From: Candidatus Cloacimonadota bacterium
GTDB lineage: Bacteria; Cloacimonadota; Cloacimonadia; Cloacimonadales; TCS61
Length of the DNA: 12,781 bases
Reading direction: 5' to 3'
Assembly: GCA_030592835.1 (NCBI GenBank)
Contig: JAUVIJ010000031.1
Span: forward strand, 1 to 12,781
This document shows, piece by piece, positions 7,331 through 12,781 of the stretch. Below the pieces are notes generated by a model. That model was not told where the DNA came from. It did no database searches and saw only the letters and a program-made list of their open reading frames with translations. The translations under genes were made by a program, and so were the position numbers. Position 1 is the first letter of the stretch; every line of letters starts with the position of its first letter.

Positions 7331-7998
7331 GATTTTTCCTTTATGATCTGCAATAACATATCTACCTGTTCGGTTATAGTTTTATTTGTTGTATCGATCT
7401 CAATAGCGTCAGTAGCCTTTTTTAAAGGAGACAGCAGACGCGTGGAATCATTCCTGTCACGCCAGACAAGTTCATCCTCAATTTCATTTAAAGAAAGATC
7501 CTCTCCTTTTTCTTTTGCTTCCAACCATCTTCTCTGAGCTCTCGCTTTTACACTGGCAATCATGAAGAACTTAAAATCGGCATTTGGAAAAACTACCGTT
7601 CCTATATCCCTGCCATCCATGATAACACCACCAGACCTGCCGATCTCTCTCTGCAATTCCACCATTTTCTTCCTGACTATACCGATCACAGCTATTTCAG
7701 AAGACAGCTTTGTAATATCGGCTTCCCTGATCCTTTCGGTTACATTTTTACCATTTAGATAGATCCTGTTACCTGATTCTGAATATTCTATACTGATCTC
7801 GATCCTCTCTATTAAATCAGATAAAGAACTAATATCTTCCAAATTAACATTATTCTCCAAGGCAAATAAGGCACAGGCTCGATACATAGCACCGGAATCG
7901 ATAAATATAAACTGTAATTTTCTGGCTAACAACTTTGCTGTAGTACTCTTTCCGGAAGCAGCAGGTCCATCTATTGCAATAACGTATTTTTTATCCAT
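7327..7998 (-). CDS. cmk: Cytidylate kinase
   Basis: 223 residues, normal for bacterial CMP/dCMP kinase, which uses ATP to form CDP/dCDP for nucleic acid and phospholipid precursor pools. Walker A is GPAASGKST (11-19). Other family motifs are DSGAMYRA (34-41), GRDIGTVVFP (129-138), the RRW segment (156-158) and RDRNDSTR (180-187). The start at 7998 gives the canonical MDKKYVIAIDGPAASGKS opening. Only a weak AGGT precedes it, and it lies 14 nt after the stop of the DUF5683-like gene. It shares a 4-nt ATGA overlap with plsC downstream. Confidence 0.97.
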   Translation of the reverse strand: MDKKYVIAIDGPAASGKSTTAKLLARKLQFIFIDSGAMYRACALFALENNVNLEDISSLSDLIERIEISIEYSESGNRIYLNGKNVTERIREADITKLSSEIAVIGIVRKKMVELQREIGRSGGVIMDGRDIGTVVFPNADFKFFMIASVKARAQRRWLEAKEKGEDLSLNEIEDELVWRDRNDSTRLLSPLKKATDAIEIDTTNKTITEQVDMLLQIIKEKS

Positions 7999-8012
7999 TA
8001 ATCGTTGACCTG

Positions 8013-8453
8013 TTAAAACTCATAGGAAATTAAAAGTGCGCTTTTCTCGAATTTCAATCTGACCTTCTTTTTCGTTTTTTCATAATTATAAAGATGGGCA
8101 TCAACATAAGCATCGATGGTTGAGAGAAATATAGTAACACCCAGCCACCAGTAGTCATTCTGCCTTTTGTAGTAATAATCCAGATACTGATTGTAATAAG
8201 TTTCATCTCCTGTAGCAATGAACTGATCATAATAATCTTCGCTTTTTTGATAATGGTAAAAAGCATATCCAATTATTGAACATTCGGTTGCTGCGAATAT
8301 CCCAAACTTCAGGTATGATTCATTATATAGCTGTCCTCCACCAGGAAGGAAAAATGACAATGCTGCTGCCTTAAAGGGTTTTTTCTCTGTATCAAAACCC
8401 AAACAGTTATTCACTAGAAATAGAAAAATGCAAAGGATTAGAACATATTTCAT
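8013..8453 (-). CDS. DUF5683-like small exported/membrane protein
   Basis: 146 residues of unknown function. A signal peptide or N-terminal membrane helix covers 1-19 (MKYVLILCIFLFLVNN). It is followed by AALSFFLPGGGQLYN (30-44), a Gly-Gln-Tyr pattern typical of DUF5683/TM2-like proteins. A second hydrophobic stretch lies at about 49-66, then a Tyr-rich segment (70-102), a third hydrophobic stretch (103-113) and DAYVDAHLYNY (114-124), also typical of the family. The C-terminus is basic. The start at 8453 is preceded by GAGG at 4 nt and AAGGAG at 12 nt. It lies 9 nt after the tgt stop and 14 nt before cmk, so it is cotranscribed with them. Family assignment is by pattern recall. An envelope location is inferred; no reaction can be named. 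Confidence 0.72.
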   Translation of the reverse strand: MKYVLILCIFLFLVNNCLGFDTEKKPFKAAALSFFLPGGGQLYNESYLKFGIFAATECSIIGYAFYHYQKSEDYYDQFIATGDETYYNQYLDYYYKRQNDYWWLGVTIFLSTIDAYVDAHLYNYEKTKKKVRLKFEKSALLISYEF

Positions 8454-8462
8454 TAATCCTCT

Positions 8463-9578
8463 TTACTCCTTGTCAAGGACAGTATCCAGATCCTTGATAA
8501 TACTTTTTTTGAACCTGGAGTAAGAATCTTCCTTGATAGAATTTCTTATTGTTTCCATTAAATCGTGATAGAAATAAAGACTATGAATGGATGCGAGTTG
8601 CATACCAAGGATTTCATCCACATTGAATAAATGGCGAAGATATGCCCGGGAAAAATTGCGGCAGGTATAGCAATTACAATCTTCATCGATCGGTGAAAAA
8701 TCCTCTTTATATCGTGCTGACTTCAGAATAAGTTTTCCTTTCCAGGAAAAGACAGTGCCCTTCCTGGCGTTTCTGGTCGGCATTACGCAATCGAACATAT
8801 CTATTCCCTCACCAATATTGATCACAAGATCGGAAGGTGTTCCCACCCCCATTAAATACCGGGGTTTATCCTCAGGTAGAACTGTGTGGAGAAAAGAGGT
8901 TATGTCAACAAGTTCTTCTTTACTCTCACCTACTGCTAATCCACCAATGGAGTATCCTGGAAAATCCATTTCTATAAGCGATTTAGCACTTTCTTCCCTG
9001 AGATCTTTATAGATCCCGCCTTGAACTATACCAAATAACGCCTGCTTTTCAGTTAATTTATGAGCTTTTTTCCCTCGCTCAGCCCAGTCAAGAGTAATGC
9101 GGAGAGAATCATGAACATATTTTTTGGTAGCAGGATAGGATGGACATTCATCAAAAGACATGATTATATCGGCTCCCAGAGCATTCTGGATTTCGATGAC
9201 CTTTTCCGGAGTGAACAGGTGATAACTACCATCAATATGAGACTGGAATTGAACACCATCAGGAGTTATTTTACGAAGACCCTTCAGACTCATGACCTGA
9301 AATCCGCCGCTATCGGTTAAGATCGGTCTGTCCCATCCCATGAAATCATGCAATCCCCCGGCTTTCCTGATCAAATCGTGTCCGGGTCGTAAATAGAGAT
9401 GATAAGTATTGCCAAGGATAATCTGGGATCCGATTTCCTTCAATATTCTAGGAGAAAGTGTCTTTACGGTTGCTCTCGTTCCAACAGGCATAAAAACCGG
9501 AGTTGATATTTCACCATGTGGGGTTTTTAAAGTACCGGCCCGTGCTTTGCCGGAAGTTGCCAGGATTCTAAATTCTAT
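8463..9578 (-). CDS. tgt: tRNA-guanine(34) transglycosylase, probable AUA start
   Basis: Exchanges G34 for preQ1 in tRNAs with GUN anticodons during queuosine synthesis. The first ATG (9491) falls inside the conserved FMPVGT motif and would delete 29 residues. Upstream in the same frame, with no stop, lie EFRILATSGKARAG, TLKTPHGEI and STPVF, the normal Tgt N-terminus. No ATG, GTG or TTG occurs there. The codon where Met is expected is ATA at 9578, six nt after GGAGG and overlapping the rseP stop as ATAG. From it the protein is 371 residues, and key residues fall at or within one of the E. coli positions: Asp89 (DSGGFQ), Asp143 (FDECPS), Asp263 (DMFDCVMPTR) as nucleophile, and zinc ligands Cys301, Cys303, Cys306 and His332. 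Function is certain; the start codon is inferred and could instead reflect a base error at 9576. Confidence 0.93.
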   Translation of the reverse strand: MEFRILATSGKARAGTLKTPHGEISTPVFMPVGTRATVKTLSPRILKEIGSQIILGNTYHLYLRPGHDLIRKAGGLHDFMGWDRPILTDSGGFQVMSLKGLRKITPDGVQFQSHIDGSYHLFTPEKVIEIQNALGADIIMSFDECPSYPATKKYVHDSLRITLDWAERGKKAHKLTEKQALFGIVQGGIYKDLREESAKSLIEMDFPGYSIGGLAVGESKEELVDITSFLHTVLPEDKPRYLMGVGTPSDLVINIGEGIDMFDCVMPTRNARKGTVFSWKGKLILKSARYKEDFSPIDEDCNCYTCRNFSRAYLRHLFNVDEILGMQLASIHSLYFYHDLMETIRNSIKEDSYSRFKKSIIKDLDTVLDKE

Positions 9579-10918
9579 TGTCTTCCTCCAGGTATATTAT
9601 TGAAATTTAATTCATTAGACTTCTGTTCTTTGATCGATATATTTCTACTGAAAATCCGGTTGAAATCATTGAAAAAGGCAAATATCATCAAGGAAACCAG
9701 AATTACTATACCAATATTCTGCAATACAATCTGGATTTTCATGGGCAACGGCTTCCTGAAAATACCCTCGATTATGCAGAAAAATATCTGTCCGCCATCT
9801 AATATCGGAATCGGCAACAGATTCATTATCATCAATATTATACTGATCGCAGCGATAAAAGATAGCACTGTGTCCAATCCTTTCTTAACTGTCTGCTGTG
9901 ACATAGTGATTATCATCACCGGTCCACCAATATTGCTTTTCAGAGCAGAGGGATTAGATAAAAGTCTATATAGTAGTGAATAATTTACCAAAACAAAGGA
10001 TATCGTCGTATAACTGCCGTATTTTACCGATTCCAGAAAAGAGTATTTTTCTTTTATCTTAGCTGGCAGGTATTGCATTATCCCTATTATCCTATTATCA
10101 GCAAGAATATTCTCTTCCAGTTTAATCTTTTTATCAAAGATCTGATCATCACGCCTTATTTTCAGGGTAACTGATTCTTCAGTACTGCTGATTATCAACT
10201 CCCGCATGGTATACCAGTCTGTAACTTCTTTACCGGAGACCATTAAAATTTCATCACCGGGCATTAATCCGGCTTTATAAGCGGGATATCCAGGAGTTAC
10301 CTCACCGATCCTGGCTTGTGCATAAGGCAGAATTTCCGAAATCCAGGTTTCAGGCAATATTTCATCCGTTTCAATGATAAAAGTCTCACCGTCTCTATCT
10401 ACCAAAAAAGTATTACTGCCCTCTTTTTCCGTATATTTAATCAGTTGGTTCCAACTTTGGATCTTTTTTTCATTCAACTCAATTATTCTATCGTTTAACT
10501 GGAAAAAAGAATATTGTTCCTGATCGAACTTTCCGATAATTGGATATTGGTCTTCGAAATTTTTCCCGACCAGGAAAGACAATATGAAAATAAATAAGGC
10601 AAAGAACAAATTCGCCATAGGTCCGGAAAAGGCGATCAGAGCTCTTTGCCACCATGGTTTGCTTTTAAAGGTACCTACTTCATTCTCATCATATTCTTCA
10701 TCAGGATTTTCTCCCTTCATCTTGACATATCCGCCCAAAGGGATCAGAGATATCCTGTATTCTGTATCCTTTTTCCTGAATGATATCAACTTGGGACCAA
10801 AACCTATTGAGAACTTTTCGATCACGACACCAAAGAACCTGGCCATAAGAAAATGACCCAGTTCATGAACCGTTATTAATAAGCCAAGAGCTATAACAGC
10901 CCCGATGAAATATAGCAT
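9575..10918 (-). CDS. rseP: RseP/site-2 protease family zinc metalloprotease
   Basis: 447 residues, close to E. coli RseP (450). An inner-membrane intramembrane protease that cleaves transmembrane substrates such as anti-sigma factors and signal-peptide remnants. The zinc motif HELGH is at 18-22 in the first membrane helix, and the third ligand Asp374 is in NLLPIPILDGG near the third helix. FSGPMANL (97-104) marks the second helix and a fourth spans about 405-431. Two periplasmic PDZ-like domains lie between: a degenerate one (about 124-190) and a clearer one (about 205-285, with AGLMPGDEILMVSG). The start at 10918 has AGAAGG 7 nt upstream. It is the first gene of the minus-strand operon. dxr, a frequent neighbour elsewhere, is not adjacent. 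The native substrate is unknown; no anti-sigma gene is in the window. Confidence 0.95.
   Translation of the reverse strand: MLYFIGAVIALGLLITVHELGHFLMARFFGVVIEKFSIGFGPKLISFRKKDTEYRISLIPLGGYVKMKGENPDEEYDENEVGTFKSKPWWQRALIAFSGPMANLFFALFIFILSFLVGKNFEDQYPIIGKFDQEQYSFFQLNDRIIELNEKKIQSWNQLIKYTEKEGSNTFLVDRDGETFIIETDEILPETWISEILPYAQARIGEVTPGYPAYKAGLMPGDEILMVSGKEVTDWYTMRELIISSTEESVTLKIRRDDQIFDKKIKLEENILADNRIIGIMQYLPAKIKEKYSFLESVKYGSYTTISFVLVNYSLLYRLLSNPSALKSNIGGPVMIITMSQQTVKKGLDTVLSFIAAISIILMIMNLLPIPILDGGQIFFCIIEGIFRKPLPMKIQIVLQNIGIVILVSLMIFAFFNDFNRIFSRNISIKEQKSNELNFNNIPGGRQ
9585..9589 (-). promoter_or_regulatory. Shine-Dalgarno that supports the AUA start of tgt
   Basis: GGAGG on the minus strand, inside the last codons of rseP, sits exactly 6 nt before the ATA at 9578. 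No other start-like codon lies at a proper distance from it: the next in-frame candidate is a CTG five codons further, inside the conserved N-terminus. Confidence 0.75.
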
Positions 10919-11091
10919 TATTCAACCTTCTAAGTGATTTTATTTTTCAGTAACTAAAAGGAAATGGAAGTTACTCAGGTCAAGTTTTTTGCTTTATGGA
11001 AAAGCATTTCGAGAATACTGATATTTTCATTTGACAATATCTTCTCCACTTGGCAAAGGACAAAGAAGTTATATTTTGAAAACAGGATTTT
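10919..11091. promoter_or_regulatory. Divergent promoter region between rseP and the M23 peptidase gene
   Basis: These 173 bp separate two divergent genes, so promoters for both should lie here. I see a 7-bp inverted repeat, AGTAACT (10949-10955) and AGTTACT (10969-10975), with a 13-nt spacer. On the minus strand a TTGACC (10983-10978) lies just upstream of it. On the plus strand TTGACA (11031-11036) and TTGGCA (11050-11055) occur, with TATTTT at 11072-11077 sixteen nt after the second. None forms a fully convincing pair, so promoter positions are tentative. A weak AGGA (11084-11087) precedes the M23 start. Confidence 0.45.
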
Positions 11092-12474
11092 ATGAAGATA
11101 TTACTGTCTATATTAATATTTGTACTCCTTTTTTCTGCCTGTAGCAGAAATAAGGTCAATCAATCTTCTAAGGTTGATCACCATATTTATTTATCCGGAT
11201 CCTTAAAAGCGGGAGAATCCCTGGCTGAAGCCTTAATTAAGCAGGATATTGATAATCCTCAAGTATATCTGCTTGTTAATAAGCTTAATGAGATCTATAA
11301 TCTTCGTAAAGCCCATCCTGCAGATAGCTTTCTTATCAAAATTGATACTCTTGGAGTGGTAAAGGAACTCTCATACATACCGAATAATCAATATACTTAT
11401 AAAGTACTGAAAGATACTTTAGATGATTATTATACCCTCATCGATACATTAAAGATGAAGAAAATCATTAAATTCTGTCAGGGTGAAATTGAATATTCAT
11501 TGTATCAATCGATGATCGATCAGGGAGAGGGAAGTGCGTTGCCGGTCATGTTCACACAGATATTCCAGTGGGATATTGACTTTTTCATTGATCCTCAGAA
11601 GGGGGATAAGTTCAGGCTGATATATGAACAATACATGGCTAATGATTCTTTTGTTCGATATGGAAATATTCTGGTAGCTCAATATATCAGCAGAAATTTT
11701 GATAAAATTGCTTATCGATATACAAATGAAAAGGGAATTACCAGATATTATAATGAAAAGGGAACCTGTTTCCAGAAAGCCTTTTTGAAATCTCCCCTGA
11801 ATTACAGGCGCATCTCATCTTATTTCGGATATCGTACACATCCTATAACCAAAAAAGTCAGATTTCATAATGGCGTGGATTATGCTGCCGCCTATGGTAC
11901 ACCTGTGGAATCAGTCGGGGATGGAGTTGTAATCCATAGAGGGTGGAAAGGTGGACATCCAACCGTGAACGGAAGATCAGGAGGATACGGTAAAACAGTG
12001 ATCATTCGGCATAGCAATAGTTATAAAACTCTCTACGGTCATCTAAGTAGCTATAACAGTTTCAAAGTTGGAGACCGGGTCAAGCAGCACGATGTCATTG
12101 GTTATGTTGGTTCTACAGGACTTTCTACCGGGAATCATCTCCATTATACAATTTATCATCATGATCAAGCTATAAATCCCATGAAACTGAAAAATGTCTC
12201 GGGTCCGCCTGTACCAAAATTCGAAATTCCCATATTTAAAGCTCATATTGATTCATTATATCAGATATTATCTGCCGATAGTATTTTGTCGGTTTCTCCG
12301 GGAGATGAGAGTTCTCTGCATATAGAAGAATTTGATGCTGTTAAGGATGTGAATAAAGGCTATAAAAACAGGTTCAATTTCAACACAATTCTGCTCATCC
12401 TTTTATCTGTCTTAATCATAGCACTAATAATCAGAATTGTGTCTATTTTCAGATCAAACAGAATTCGTTACTAA
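11092..12474 (+). CDS. M23 family peptidoglycan endopeptidase, lipoprotein-like with C-terminal membrane segment
   Basis: 460 residues. A signal sequence ends in the lipobox LFSAC (Cys17), suggesting a lipid-anchored protein. Residues about 33-130 look like the first N-terminal domain of the Csd3/MepM (YebA) group. Residues about 130-225, with QIFQWDIDFFIDPQKGDKF, resemble the second domain that occludes or positions the active site. The M23 domain (about 240-368) has HNGVDY (zinc ligands His259 and Asp263), YGHLSSY (His317) and HLHYTIY (His349 and zinc ligand His351), so it looks catalytically intact. Such enzymes cut peptide cross-links in the murein. Unusually, a hydrophobic helix (about 430-449, ILLILLSVLIIALIIRIV) followed by a basic tail (RSNRIRY) ends the protein. 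An AGGA precedes the ATG at 11092. It is divergent from rseP and converges with recG. Confidence 0.92.
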   Translation: MKILLSILIFVLLFSACSRNKVNQSSKVDHHIYLSGSLKAGESLAEALIKQDIDNPQVYLLVNKLNEIYNLRKAHPADSFLIKIDTLGVVKELSYIPNNQYTYKVLKDTLDDYYTLIDTLKMKKIIKFCQGEIEYSLYQSMIDQGEGSALPVMFTQIFQWDIDFFIDPQKGDKFRLIYEQYMANDSFVRYGNILVAQYISRNFDKIAYRYTNEKGITRYYNEKGTCFQKAFLKSPLNYRRISSYFGYRTHPITKKVRFHNGVDYAAAYGTPVESVGDGVVIHRGWKGGHPTVNGRSGGYGKTVIIRHSNSYKTLYGHLSSYNSFKVGDRVKQHDVIGYVGSTGLSTGNHLHYTIYHHDQAINPMKLKNVSGPPVPKFEIPIFKAHIDSLYQILSADSILSVSPGDESSLHIEEFDAVKDVNKGYKNRFNFNTILLILLSVLIIALIIRIVSIFRSNRIRY

Positions 12475-12476
12475 AA

Positions 12477-12781
12477 TTAGAATTCAAAAAGTTTTTCTCT
12501 TTCCCTGTATTTTCTATTATATAAATCCAGTAATATTTTATTCTTTTCATCAGCAATTTCATAATCACTACTGATAATTTTGAAGGCAAGGTTACGTGCC
12601 TGCTCCAGTATTTTCTGGTGTTGGATAAGGTTGGCATGTTTAAATGCAGGTAATCCGGATTGTTCCGTACCGAAGAATTCCCCCGGTCCTCTGATTTCAA
12701 GATCTTTTTCTGCAATTATAAATCCATCTCCTGTCGAAATCATGGTCTGAAGTCTTTCTTTCGCTTCTCTGCTGATTGGCA
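12477..12781 (-). CDS. recG: ATP-dependent DNA helicase RecG, C-terminal end only
   Basis: The frame is open past the right edge (first complete codon at 12779), so the ATG at 12743 is internal and 100 C-terminal residues are seen. They start PISREAKERLQTM and continue GFIIAEKDLEIRGPGEFFGT and QSGLPAFK. That is the signature after the last helicase motif of RecG, including the EIRGPGEFFG(T) segment; Mfd has LRGAGN(L/I)LG here instead. RecG is a monomeric double-strand DNA translocase that remodels stalled forks and branched recombination intermediates. The helicase motifs and wedge domain are outside the window. Its stop lies 2 bp from the stop of the convergent M23 gene, with no clear terminator between. 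Confidence 0.93.
   Translation of the reverse strand, partial: PISREAKERLQTMISTGDGFIIAEKDLEIRGPGEFFGTEQSGLPAFKHANLIQHQKILEQARNLAFKIISSDYEIADEKNKILLDLYNRKYREREKLFEF

Noticed and set aside
8463..9491. tgt starting at the ATG at 9491 (342 residues)
   Set aside because: This start sits inside the FMPVGT motif and drops 29 conserved residues; there is no SD at a suitable distance, and the conserved N-terminus continues upstream in frame.
11031..11077. TTGACA at 11031 or TTGGCA at 11050 with TATTTT at 11072 as a sigma-70 promoter for the M23 gene
   Set aside because: The first box has no -10 at 16-18 bp. The second would place the transcription start only a few nt before the ATG, leaving little room for an RBS.
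12477..12743. A complete 88-residue gene at the right end
   Set aside because: The frame continues to the window edge with PISREAKERLQT, the expected RecG sequence, so it is a fragment of a longer gene.

Overview
This is an AT-rich bacterial chromosome segment. It probably comes from a member of the FCB/Fibrobacterota–Bacteroidota-like lineages. The closest fit is a Cloacimonadota-type bacterium, because the first gene ends in a type IX secretion/FlgD-like sorting domain with the NYPNPFNPTT motif, and a DUF5683-like protein sits among housekeeping genes. The phylum call is inference from these traits; no rRNA or other marker is present.

Layout: (1) Bases 2-2434, plus strand: the C-terminal 810 residues of a secreted gingipain-like (peptidase C25) multidomain protein, cut by the left edge and followed by a strong hairpin terminator. 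(2) Bases 2745-10918, minus strand: a tightly packed gene series read in the order rseP, tgt, a DUF5683-like gene, cmk, plsC, ispH, rpsA, then (past a terminator hairpin) aroK. Four of the junctions overlap, so this looks like one operon with translational coupling. (3) Bases 11092-12474, plus strand: a lipoprotein-like M23 peptidoglycan endopeptidase, divergent from rseP. (4) Bases 12477-12781, minus strand: the C-terminal end of recG, cut by the right edge and converging on the M23 gene with 2 bp between the stops.

The operon mixes envelope maintenance (RseP intramembrane protease, PlsC acyltransferase, the DUF5683-like protein), tRNA modification (Tgt), nucleotide supply (Cmk), isoprenoid precursor synthesis (IspH), translation (ribosomal protein S1) and aromatic amino acid synthesis (AroK). 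The cmk-plsC-ispH-rpsA order recurs in several bacterial phyla.

The points most worth checking are these. tgt has no ordinary start codon at its conserved N-terminus: the evidence points to an AUA start, placed after a good Shine-Dalgarno and overlapping the rseP stop as ATAG. Ribosomal protein S1 carries long, internally repeated acidic extensions at both ends (859 residues). The rpsA terminator U-tract runs almost directly into the aroK start codon. The M23 protein has both a lipobox and a C-terminal transmembrane segment. I saw no mobile element, CRISPR array, tRNA or rRNA, and no clear novel defence-type system.
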